This document shows positions 1-6,622 of a stretch of 10,035 nucleotides of DNA, piece after piece. Under the pieces are notes generated by a model, which was not told where the DNA came from, did not search any database, and was given only the letters and a program-made list of their open reading frames with translations. Every line of letters begins with the position of its first letter. The first letter of the stretch is position 1. The stretch comes from Mariprofundaceae bacterium (lineage in GTDB: Bacteria; Pseudomonadota; Zetaproteobacteria; Mariprofundales; Mariprofundaceae), in contig WFOJ01000197.1 of the NCBI GenBank assembly GCA_015488125.1, forward strand, positions 1 through 10,035, in the 5' to 3' direction. The position numbers and the translations under genes are program-made.

Positions 1-2
1 AA

Positions 3-1226
3 CTGATGGTATTGTTTCGCAAGCTTCCCGCAGCGCAACGGCGGGCGCTGGTGCCGGTGCCGGATTTTGCCGCTGCCTGTCTGGCCGCCATGCCCTTTGG
101 CGAAGGCGATCTGTATGCCGCACTGAGTCGTGAGGTGCGGCGCATGGCCGGATTGGTGATTCCCCCTGAACAATGGCGTGAACAGTCATTGCCGGATCAT
201 TTGCGCATACATTTTTGCGTGCTTGATGAACAAGGCCGGATCATCGAAAAAAGCGACGATCTGCACAGTTTGCGCCATCAGCATGCCACAGAAGCGGCGA
301 CACTGCCTGTAGGCACAAGCGCCCGGCAGTGGAATTTCGGCGATATTCCGCCTTCGCTGCAACAACGCATACAAGGGCGCATGATCACGCTGTACCCGGC
401 CTTGCAGGCGCAGGATGATGGCGTATGCCTGCACCTGTGTGACAGCGAGGCCAGCGCCAGAGCCATGCATCGTCAGGGCCTGATCCGGCTTTTCGCCCTG
501 CAACTGAAGCAGCAGTGCCAGTGGATCAGGCGCAAACTTCCCGCGCAACGCGAACTGACCCTGCTGGCCAGTCAGCTTAAGGAGCAGCAACCTGTGCCCG
601 AGCAAATACTCCATGCCTGCATCGAACATGTATTCATGCAACCACCCTGGCCAGATAATCAGCAACGTTTTGAAGCGCGGCTTGATGAAGGTCGCGCCCG
701 GCTTGTTCCCTGTGCCGAAAAACTGGCTGAAGCATTGCGCGAAGCCTTGCAGGGCTGGCAGCAATTTCACCAGCAGCTGCCAGCCAAATCACCACAAAAA
801 CAGTGCATTGCGCAACAACTTGAGGCCTTGTTGACGGGGCTGTTCAGCCCTGGCTTTATCACCCAAACGCCCATGCCCTGTTTGTTGCGTTATCCCGTTT
901 ATGTGCAGGCCGCCTGCCATCGTCTGGAACATGGTCCTCGCCGTTTTGCCCGCGATCAACAGGATTACACTGCCTGGCAGCAATTACGGAATGACTACGA
1001 GCAGCATTTACAACGCTACCCTGAAGCAGCCTGCCGCGACGGCATGCAAACATTCCGCTGGCTGCTGGAAGAACTGCATGTGGCCCTGTTTGCACCAAAA
1101 CTGAAAACACCTGAACCTGTCTCTCTCAAGCGTCTACGGCGACATTGGGATGAACTGAAAACAGGGGGAAGCTTACCTGTCACCCGTCACCACTTACTGA
1201 ACCATACCGCCTTCGAAGACAATTAG
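3..1226 (+). CDS. hrpA: ATP-dependent RNA helicase HrpA, C-terminal part (5' end outside window)
   Basis: This is the C-terminal ~407 residues of an HrpA-type DEAH-box RNA helicase, a cytoplasmic RNA/ribosome-associated enzyme. The frame is open to the window edge (a CTG codon precedes the first ATG), so the gene begins upstream; family members are about 1300 aa. The visible part corresponds to the DUF3418 tail. It opens with FRKLPAAQRRALVPVPDF, equivalent to the LPKPLRRNFVPAPNY stretch recalled from E. coli HrpA. It continues with the LxREVRRMxG and LPDHLRIHFxVxDExG blocks, and near the end has FRWLLEELHVALFAPKLKTPEPVSLKRL, matching the conserved end of HrpA. The helicase motor and OB-fold are not in view, so helicase motifs cannot be checked. 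The gene ends normally with TAG. No clear rho-independent terminator follows. The assignment rests on remembered family similarity and is strong. Confidence 0.88.
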   Translation: MMVLFRKLPAAQRRALVPVPDFAAACLAAMPFGEGDLYAALSREVRRMAGLVIPPEQWREQSLPDHLRIHFCVLDEQGRIIEKSDDLHSLRHQHATEAATLPVGTSARQWNFGDIPPSLQQRIQGRMITLYPALQAQDDGVCLHLCDSEASARAMHRQGLIRLFALQLKQQCQWIRRKLPAQRELTLLASQLKEQQPVPEQILHACIEHVFMQPPWPDNQQRFEARLDEGRARLVPCAEKLAEALREALQGWQQFHQQLPAKSPQKQCIAQQLEALLTGLFSPGFITQTPMPCLLRYPVYVQAACHRLEHGPRRFARDQQDYTAWQQLRNDYEQHLQRYPEAACRDGMQTFRWLLEELHVALFAPKLKTPEPVSLKRLRRHWDELKTGGSLPVTRHHLLNHTAFEDN

Positions 1227-1309
1227 AATGTTACACAATTACCATATGTCACCGTGAGTTAGCATTGAAAATTTTTGATATCCGTGCATACTATCGCTAT
1301 TTGATGAAC

Positions 1310-1332
1310 CACAAACCAGTATTCAGGTTGTG
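1310..1332. repeat. Imperfect inverted repeat just upstream of the -35 box
   Basis: CACAAACC (1310-1317) and GGTTGTG (1326-1332) are inverted copies with one unpaired A, separated by 8 nt. The right arm directly abuts the TTGACA hexamer at 1333. This position would suit a regulator-binding site for the antiporter promoter, but the match is short and no regulator is recognised, so the role is inferred only. Confidence 0.25.
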
Positions 1333-1363
1333 TTGACATTTCATCCCCCAACACTGCTAAACT
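1333..1363 (+). promoter_or_regulatory. Putative sigma70 promoter of the antiporter-lipoprotein unit
   Basis: A perfect -35 hexamer TTGACA lies at 1333-1338. The best -10 candidate is TAAACT at 1358-1363 (4 of 6 consensus bases), giving a 19-nt spacer, longer than the ideal 17; at 17 nt spacing the hexamer is poor. Transcription from here would leave a leader of about 75 nt before the GTG at 1446. It is the only good promoter candidate in the 219-bp gap after hrpA. Confidence 0.42.
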
Positions 1364-1432
1364 ATGCCGCGATGTCTTGATTGCCACGATATTCGATTTG
1401 ACAACGGTGTGGAATAAAAAAGCCACACATCC

Positions 1433-1439
1433 AGGAGGG
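1433..1439 (+). promoter_or_regulatory. Strong Shine-Dalgarno that decides the antiporter start
   Basis: AGGAGGG is a near-perfect anti-16S match, ending 6 nt before the in-frame GTG at 1446. The longer frame beginning with TTG at 1377 has no comparable site upstream, and its extra 23 residues are not membrane-like. GTG 1446 is therefore the preferred start. Confidence 0.75.
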
Positions 1440-1445
1440 AGGCGC

Positions 1446-2843
1446 GTGATTGCAACGCTATTGATGGTTTGCGGTATTCTTTATCTGGCGCTTCAGCTCC
1501 AGGAGCGCTGGGGTGTGCCTTCACCGCTTGCCCTGCTGATGCTCGCTTTTGCCACGCATGTGTTATTTCAGCAATTACCGGTGATTACGGCAGATATGCC
1601 CGATTTTGCCGAGCTGGTGATGTTTCTGCTGCCCGTGTTACTGATTTCAGATTCACTGCAGCTAAAGTTATCCATGCTGAAGAAGCATGCCCTCAGTCTG
1701 TTTTTTTTGGCGGTGGTCGCCGTTTCATTATCGGTACTGATGGCCTTGTGGGTTTCCGACCTGCTGTTTGCCAAATACCAGCTTGAAACCGCTGCCGTTA
1801 TTATGTTATTTGCCATGGTGCTAGCGACTGACCCGGTTTCTGTGGTGTCGATTTTTTCCCGTTTTTCACTGCCTCACCAACTGAAGATTCTCTGCGAGGG
1901 GGAAAGTCTGTTTAACGATGCGACAGCGCTGATTGTTTTTGTGTTTATCGGCCTGTTTTCATTACAAGGCGGGTATATCACCATCTGGTATATTACTGAA
2001 ACCAGTCTGCTGGTGCTGACTGGCTCTGTGTTTGTCGGCATTGTTATCGGTTATTTTGGTTTACTGTTGATGAAAACAACAGATCATCGCATGGCAGAAT
2101 TGCTATTGGTGCTGATGACAGGTTACGCCAGTTTTGAACTGGCCGAGCATTTCTACCTCTTGCTGGCGAGCCTGGGCATGCATACTCATACGCATTTTTC
2201 CGGTATTCTGGCTTGTATTTGCGCCATGTTGACGATTCAGCACACCATGGATGCCAGTGATGATTATGCCCGCCAGCGTATGGGACGCGAAGAAGATGCG
2301 CTGCGTCAGGAATCCGTGCGCTCACACTCATCACCGCGCCTGATTCAGCTGGCGCTGGAAAAAATTAAATCCACCCACGAGGAACAGCAACGCCACGCCC
2401 GCACCCGCGAAGATGTACAACTTCTGGCTCTGCTGGCCAACACCATGCTGTTCATCGCTCTGGCTGAAATTATCGACATCACGCTACTGCGCCAGTACTG
2501 GCGGGAAATCCTTGGCATGTTTGTAATCACGACCTTGATTCGCGCCCTGATGATGGCCAAGTTCGCGCTGATCAGCAACCAGCTGAAAAGCATGGCGGAT
2601 ATCAATTTTCGCTGGTGGGGCGTGCTTACCTTTGCCGGTATCAAAGGCGGGTTATCTATTGTTATGCTGATGATGATTCCCCCTGATTTTCCGCACCTGG
2701 ACATGTTCACCGCCGTGGTGCTGGGTGTGGTATTGTTATCCACTTTTGTCTATTCACTGGCGCTGATTATCATTATTTCACGTTATCGCGACGAGTTTAG
2801 CCATGAACTGGCAGCAGAAGGAGAATACCATGAACAATCATGA
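1446..2843 (+). CDS. Cation/proton antiporter, NhaP-like (CPA1 family)
   Basis: Predicted inner-membrane exchanger of Na+ (or K+) for H+, 465 aa from the GTG start, consisting mostly of hydrophobic segments. Family signatures are clear. ATDPVSVVSIF at ~127-137 is the TDP motif of the unwound helix. LCEGESLFNDAT at ~149-160 carries the Glu-Ser and Asn157-Asp158 residues that bind the ion in NhaP proteins. An arginine in LIRALMM (~366) and GIKGGLSI (~398-405) correspond to the conserved late helices. Asn-Asp is the signature of electroneutral CPA1 exchangers. A charged stretch at ~268-325 between two membrane segments is longer than I expect for NhaP. The start is GTG, chosen for its strong Shine-Dalgarno; an alternative TTG at 1377 would add 23 residues. 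The gene overlaps the lipoprotein gene by 14 nt. The family is firm, but the transported ion cannot be told from sequence. Confidence 0.9.
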   Translation: MIATLLMVCGILYLALQLQERWGVPSPLALLMLAFATHVLFQQLPVITADMPDFAELVMFLLPVLLISDSLQLKLSMLKKHALSLFFLAVVAVSLSVLMALWVSDLLFAKYQLETAAVIMLFAMVLATDPVSVVSIFSRFSLPHQLKILCEGESLFNDATALIVFVFIGLFSLQGGYITIWYITETSLLVLTGSVFVGIVIGYFGLLLMKTTDHRMAELLLVLMTGYASFELAEHFYLLLASLGMHTHTHFSGILACICAMLTIQHTMDASDDYARQRMGREEDALRQESVRSHSSPRLIQLALEKIKSTHEEQQRHARTREDVQLLALLANTMLFIALAEIIDITLLRQYWREILGMFVITTLIRALMMAKFALISNQLKSMADINFRWWGVLTFAGIKGGLSIVMLMMIPPDFPHLDMFTAVVLGVVLLSTFVYSLALIIIISRYRDEFSHELAAEGEYHEQS

Positions 2844-3696
2844 TGTACAACAAAGTGAACGCATGCAGCACGGGTGGCCCAACACCATCATAGTAGCTTG
2901 CCTGTTCGCATTCACACTGACGGCCTGTGGTAGCTCGGATAAACAGGCAGACAGCGCGCCAAAAGACGCTGACACGGCCCAAACAACAGCGGATAAGACA
3001 AGCAAAACCACCACTGCCACTACTGCGTTGAAAAAGGCAGCAGGAGGCATCGCCGTACCACCACCGGCTCCGGCGATCACTGGTACCTACCGCAGCGCCC
3101 GTGGTCAACTGGATATTCGACAAACCACAACGCCATCGGTGTATCGTTTCTGGATCACCCTGGATGAGCAGAATAGTTGCACAGGCCAGGTTAATGGCTT
3201 TATTACCTTGACAGACAATCAGCATGCTGATTTTTCCGTGGAAGGCTGCGATCTGAAGTTTTTGTTTCACCCCCGGCAGGTGCAGATCAGTGAGTCGGGC
3301 ACCAGTTGCGGCGATTATCACGGTCCGAACTGTGCCTTCAGCTCTATTTACGTGATGCGCACTGCTACGACAACCGCCACCTCTGCACCTCAAACGGTCG
3401 CCAGCAACACAAATACTGGCTTGCTAACCGGTCGCTTTCAACAAATGTTTACCACTGCTGACGGGCAGCAGTGTTATGGTTGGATGCTGGAAATTGCTGG
3501 CAGCAGCCAGCAGCCGGCAGCTAAAGGCATCTGGTATCAGGGGAACTGCCAGGCCAAGGCAGTTCCTGCCGATCATGTAACGTATGATGCAAACAGCCAT
3601 CGGCTAACGCTGACACTGAGAGATGCAGCCGGCGGTGATCATCACTTTTCCGGTATGCTGCAAGAGCAACAGCTTTTTCAGGGTAAATGGGAATAA
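2830..3696 (+). CDS. Predicted lipoprotein of unknown function, cysteine-rich exported domains
   Basis: I do not recognise the family. The 288-aa product starts at an ATG preceded by AAGGAG (2818-2823, 6-nt spacing) inside the end of the antiporter gene. A hydrophobic segment (~18-31) ends in the lipobox LTAC, placing the lipidated Cys at residue 33; the next residue is Gly, not Asp, so outer-membrane sorting is expected. The n-region before it is long and partly acidic; Met12 (2863) is an alternative start giving a more typical signal peptide. Residues 34-75 form a low-complexity Thr/Ala/Lys/Asp linker, followed by VPPPAPA. Two beta-rich parts follow: ~83-177 with Cys117, 140, 160 and 168, and ~198-288 with Cys215 and 240, separated by a second Thr/Ala/Ser linker. 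The even cysteine count fits disulfides in the periplasm. Both parts open with a similar pattern (ITGTYRSARGQ and LLTGRFQQM), so they may be diverged repeats. The 14-nt overlap suggests translational coupling to the antiporter. Confidence 0.8.
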   Translation: MNNHDVQQSERMQHGWPNTIIVACLFAFTLTACGSSDKQADSAPKDADTAQTTADKTSKTTTATTALKKAAGGIAVPPPAPAITGTYRSARGQLDIRQTTTPSVYRFWITLDEQNSCTGQVNGFITLTDNQHADFSVEGCDLKFLFHPRQVQISESGTSCGDYHGPNCAFSSIYVMRTATTTATSAPQTVASNTNTGLLTGRFQQMFTTADGQQCYGWMLEIAGSSQQPAAKGIWYQGNCQAKAVPADHVTYDANSHRLTLTLRDAAGGDHHFSGMLQEQQLFQGKWE

Positions 3697-3773
3697 ATTT
3701 TCGTGATATACAACAAATAAAACAAGGTCAGGGTAAAGTAGAAAGCATTGTCGAACCTGCACTGTGAACTTAA

Positions 3774-3914
3774 CGAATAGCAACTACCCTATTCAAATTA
3801 AATGAGCAAATGAGGTTTAGGAAGAATCCTGCTGTGATATCGAAATGATGTGTGAAGCAAGGTTATGTTACGTAAGTAGGAGGGATGTAATATCACACAC
3901 TTGATTGCTATTCG
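3774..3914. repeat. Nested inverted repeats (141-bp unit)
   Basis: The outer arms CGAATAGCAA (3774-3783) and TTGCTATTCG (3905-3914) are perfect 10-bp inverted copies. Inside them, TGTGATAT (3833-3840) and ATATCACA (3890-3897) form a perfect 8-bp pair with the same orientation and order. Two such pairs nested around one centre suggest a foldable RNA or DNA element, or a short non-autonomous element with terminal inverted repeats. I found no target-site duplication at its edges, and the stems are separated by long unpaired stretches, so function is unknown. Confidence 0.5.
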
Positions 3915-4011
3915 CTGACTGCCTTTTAGGCTGCACGCCGCGCCGCCTGCCCTGTTCTTATCAACTAGCATCTGCACGCGACGTTAACCGATTGATAAAA
4001 CGATCCCGTTC

Positions 4012-4015
4012 GAGG
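4012..4015 (+). promoter_or_regulatory. Ribosome binding site of the PhnA-like gene
   Basis: GAGG lies 5 nt before the ATG at 4021, supporting that start for the first gene of the four-gene run. Confidence 0.55.
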
Positions 4016-4020
4016 TAATC

Positions 4021-4596
4021 ATGACGCTGGAAGTCGAATTGTTTCAACGCAGCGATGCCAAATGTGAGCTGTGCGCTGCTACAGAAGATCTTGCACCGGT
4101 ACTGGTTGAGCCTGCCAGGGCCAGCGATACTGATCATCATGTGCTGCTGTGCCCTGTCTGCCGTCAGCAGGTAGCTGGCAACGGAGAACTTAACCCTAAC
4201 CACTGGCGTTGCCTGAATGACAGCATGTGGAGCCAGGTACCAGCCGTGCAGGTGATGGCCTTTCGCATGCTTAAGCGCTTATCATCCGAGATCTGGGCCA
4301 GAGACCTGCTGGATATGATGTATCTGGAAGATGATGTGCGTGCCTGGGCGGAAGCTGGACTGGATGATGATGATGAGGATGAACTGCCACCGACAAAAGA
4401 CAGCAATGGTAACATTCTGAATGAAGGCGATAACGTGACGCTGATCAAGGATCTTGATGTCAAGGGCGCAGGCTTCACAGCCAAGCGAGGCACCATGGTG
4501 CGCGGCATCCATTTGACGGATCATCCCGAACAAATCGAAGGCAAAGTCAATGGCGTATCCATCGTGCTGCTGACCAAATTTCTTAAAAAAGCCTGA
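4021..4596 (+). CDS. PhnA/YjdM-family zinc-ribbon protein
   Basis: A 191-aa cytoplasmic protein of the PhnA-domain family (E. coli YjdM-like). Family members were named after the phosphonate locus, but a phosphonate role is not established, and they are unrelated to phosphonoacetate hydrolase. An N-terminal zinc ribbon is visible as Cys15-x2-Cys18 and Cys44-x2-Cys47. A helical middle part (~70-112) follows, then a strongly acidic run (DDDDEDE, 115-121). The C-terminal PhnA domain (~124-191) matches YjdM closely: KDSNGNILNEGDNVTLIKDLDVKG, then an LTDH-containing stretch and a Lys-rich tail. It is longer than the ~110-aa E. coli protein because the ribbon region and linker are expanded. It starts at an ATG with GAGG 5 nt upstream. 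The efp start is only 14 nt downstream, so it probably leads the operon with efp and the efflux genes. Molecular function is unknown. Confidence 0.85.
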   Translation: MTLEVELFQRSDAKCELCAATEDLAPVLVEPARASDTDHHVLLCPVCRQQVAGNGELNPNHWRCLNDSMWSQVPAVQVMAFRMLKRLSSEIWARDLLDMMYLEDDVRAWAEAGLDDDDEDELPPTKDSNGNILNEGDNVTLIKDLDVKGAGFTAKRGTMVRGIHLTDHPEQIEGKVNGVSIVLLTKFLKKA

Positions 4597-4610
4597 CACA
4601 GGAGTTTTCC

Positions 4611-5171
4611 ATGCAAATCAATGCCACAGCTATTCGTACAGGCAATATTCTCGAAGTCGATGGCGCACTCTGGCGGGTAATGAAAACCCAGCACGTCACA
4701 CCTGGCAAGGGCGTTGCCTGCATGCAGGTGGAAATGCGCAATCTGACGACTGGCAACAAGACCAACAAACGTTTTAACTCCACCGAGCGCGTGGAGCGGG
4801 TCACCTTGTCCCAGAAAGAAATGCAGTATCTGTACAACGAAGGCGATATTTATCACTTCATGGATACCGAAACCTACGAGCAGATTTCATTGAACAGGGA
4901 AATGCTGGAGCATGCCCTCCCCTATCTGTTGCCTGAAATGATCGTCACCATTGAATTTCACGAAGATACGCCGTTGAATGTGCAAATGCCACAAAGCGTG
5001 GTGCTCACCGTGGTGGAATGCGATGCTGCCATCAAGGGGCAAACGGCAACAGGCTCTTACAAGCCTGGTAAACTGGAAACAGGTGCCAGCATCATGGTGC
5101 CCCCCTATCTGGAGGCGGGCACGAAAGTACGGGTGAACACCGAAAGCGGCGATTATATCGAGCGCGCCTGA
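4611..5171 (+). CDS. efp: Translation elongation factor P
   Basis: EF-P binds between the ribosomal P and E sites and stimulates peptide-bond formation at consecutive prolines. The 186-aa length is standard. Domain I (~1-64) includes RTGNILEVDGALWRV and the tip loop TPGKG. Lys33 in that loop is the residue modified by beta-lysylation (EpmA/EpmB) in E. coli; the rhamnosylated EF-P type has Arg here. Domains II and III follow, and domain III has the conserved KGQTATGSYKPGKLETGASI segment and the ending IMVPPYLEAGTKVRVNTESGDY. AGGAG at 4600-4604 sits 6 nt before the ATG. No epmA, epmB or earP gene is in the window. The stop codon overlaps the start of the TolC-like gene by one base (TGATG), implying translational coupling. 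In domains I-II the wording resembles alphaproteobacterial EF-Ps as much as E. coli's (from memory). Confidence 0.97.
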   Translation: MQINATAIRTGNILEVDGALWRVMKTQHVTPGKGVACMQVEMRNLTTGNKTNKRFNSTERVERVTLSQKEMQYLYNEGDIYHFMDTETYEQISLNREMLEHALPYLLPEMIVTIEFHEDTPLNVQMPQSVVLTVVECDAAIKGQTATGSYKPGKLETGASIMVPPYLEAGTKVRVNTESGDYIERA

Positions 5172-6619
5172 TGCGTCGCTGGTTGCTGGCCGTTGGCCTG
5201 CTGTCCACCACGAGTTCCCCGCAAGCGCAGGAAATCACCCTCAGCGAGCTATTACAGCAAGTTGTCAAGGCACAACCCGCCGTAGCACTGGCGGAATTGA
5301 ACGAGGCGCAGCAACGCCTCAAAGAACAGGATCGCCAGGCCATGCTCGATGGTCAGTGGAGCGTGCGGCTGCAAGGCTCGGATGAGAAAAAGCCCAGCAC
5401 CAGCCCTTTTGGCCCGAATATCACCAATGTGGGGCTATTAAGTGCTGATGTCAGCAAGCCACTGGCTGATGGCTCGCGACTGAATGCGACGCTGAGCTAC
5501 AGCCGCACGCGCCTGCGCTATCCTGCTGCCACCTCACCGCTGTTTCAGGCGACGATGAACCCGGTGTATGAAAGCAAGATTGATGTCACCTACACCTATC
5601 CGCTGCTGCAGGGGCATGGCAACCCTGCTTATCGTTTGCAGCAAGAAGTGAACCGGCAGGGCATTGAAGCCGCTCGTTATGGCGTACAGCTGCGCAAGGA
5701 AGCGCTGATTCAGCAGGCGATCGGCGTTTTTTTTCAGCTACGCGCCAACGAATTAAGCCTGCATATCGCCGACGATGCCGTGCATCGCGCTGAACAATTG
5801 CTTCGTTATCAGCGCAAGCGTGAACGCTTTGGTTTGTTGGAAAAAGCGGATCGCCTGCAAACCGAAGCTTTGCTGGCAGCACGCCGTGCCTCGCAGGTGC
5901 AGGCAGAAGCGGCACTGCACAGCAGTCAGACCGCGCTCAGCCGTTTGCTGCTTAAGCAGGGTGAAGATGCCCTGCATGCCCGATTAACGGCGAATGATCC
6001 TTTACTTCAGCCGTTGCGGCAAAGCGACGATGATTTGTTAAAACAGGCTGAAGCGCGACGACCAGTATTTCGTCAGTTAGCGGCTCAACTGGCCGCCGCG
6101 CAGGCCGCTGAGCCGATTCTGGAAGACCAACTAAAGCCACAACTCAATATCTTCGGCCAGCTTGGCAGCCGCGCCCTATCCGGCCTGAACAGCAAAACCT
6201 TCAATGATTCCTTTGATTTGCGTGACCGCTATGTCGGCATCGGCATCGAATGGCGCGATGATATTGGCAATCATGCCAGCAAGGCGGCGCTGGCGCGCAA
6301 TGCGCTGCAACGTGATCAGATCATGCTGCAACGCTGGCAAACGCTGGAACAATTGCGCACCGACCTTGCCACCGCCCGTACTGATTTATACAACGCCCGG
6401 CAAAACAGCAAGGCAGCACAGGCGCGGGTAGCCGCCGAGCGGCGCAAATACCAGGCAGAACTGGCGCGCTACAGCGAAGGCCGTGCCGATACGGCGACCA
6501 TCATCCAGTTCTCCGGCGAATTGCGCAGCGCGGAGTTGCAAGCTGCCTTGCAGGCACTGAATATCGCCCTGGCCACCGTGCGCCTGCGTTTTCTTGCTGG
6601 CATGCTGCTGCCGGAATAA
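5171..6619 (+). CDS. TolC-family outer-membrane efflux channel
   Basis: Outer-membrane factor of an export system, 482 aa: a trimeric beta-barrel with a long periplasmic alpha-helical tunnel. The N-terminus MRRWLLAVGLLSTTSSPQAQ is a short signal peptide, probably cleaved near residue 19-20. Two outer-membrane-efflux repeats are visible. The first has long amphipathic helices at ~150-260, with the strand-like SADVSKPLADGSRLNATLSYS before them. The second, ~285-482, includes FGQLGSRALSGL and the closing YSEGRADTATIIQFSGELRSAE motif typical of TolC proteins (GR near the start of the last helix). The start ATG overlaps the efp stop (TGATG) and has only a weak ribosome site, so it probably depends on coupling. 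The RND gene begins 3 nt after its stop. No adaptor gene separates the two. Substrate unknown. Confidence 0.92.
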   Translation: MRRWLLAVGLLSTTSSPQAQEITLSELLQQVVKAQPAVALAELNEAQQRLKEQDRQAMLDGQWSVRLQGSDEKKPSTSPFGPNITNVGLLSADVSKPLADGSRLNATLSYSRTRLRYPAATSPLFQATMNPVYESKIDVTYTYPLLQGHGNPAYRLQQEVNRQGIEAARYGVQLRKEALIQQAIGVFFQLRANELSLHIADDAVHRAEQLLRYQRKRERFGLLEKADRLQTEALLAARRASQVQAEAALHSSQTALSRLLLKQGEDALHARLTANDPLLQPLRQSDDDLLKQAEARRPVFRQLAAQLAAAQAAEPILEDQLKPQLNIFGQLGSRALSGLNSKTFNDSFDLRDRYVGIGIEWRDDIGNHASKAALARNALQRDQIMLQRWQTLEQLRTDLATARTDLYNARQNSKAAQARVAAERRKYQAELARYSEGRADTATIIQFSGELRSAELQAALQALNIALATVRLRFLAGMLLPE

Positions 6620-6622
6620 GCC

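Larger units (their letters stand above)
3697..4020. other. 324-bp intergenic region without a recognisable gene
   Basis: This gap separates the antiporter-lipoprotein unit from the PhnA-efp-efflux run. I see no convincing ORF, tRNA or clear U-tailed terminator. It holds two nested inverted repeats (listed separately), the 8-bp palindrome TTACGTAA at 3868-3875, a small AGGA/TCCT hairpin near 3819-3830, and the inverted pair TTATCAA/TTGATAA at 3958-3964 and 3992-3998, just upstream of the next gene. The 10-mer TCAGGGTAAA occurs at 3678-3687 (the end of the lipoprotein gene) and again at 3728-3737. A promoter for the downstream operon is expected here, but none with good -35 and -10 boxes is evident. 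Confidence 0.6.

Noticed and set aside
186..770. 194-codon open frame on the minus strand
   Set aside because: It is antisense to the HrpA tail, whose sense-strand translation matches a known family throughout.
1377..1445. Longer N-terminus of the antiporter from TTG 1377
   Set aside because: It has no ribosome site and no membrane character; GTG 1446 has AGGAGGG at ideal spacing.
3678..3737. Direct repeat TCAGGGTAAA, twice 50 nt apart
   Set aside because: It is a single short pair, one copy within coding sequence, with no further similarity around it; it may be chance.
3878..3890. AGGAGG followed by ATG-TAA, a possible start-stop element
   Set aside because: The spacing between AGGAGG and ATG is only 1 nt, too short for efficient initiation, and there is no coding sequence.
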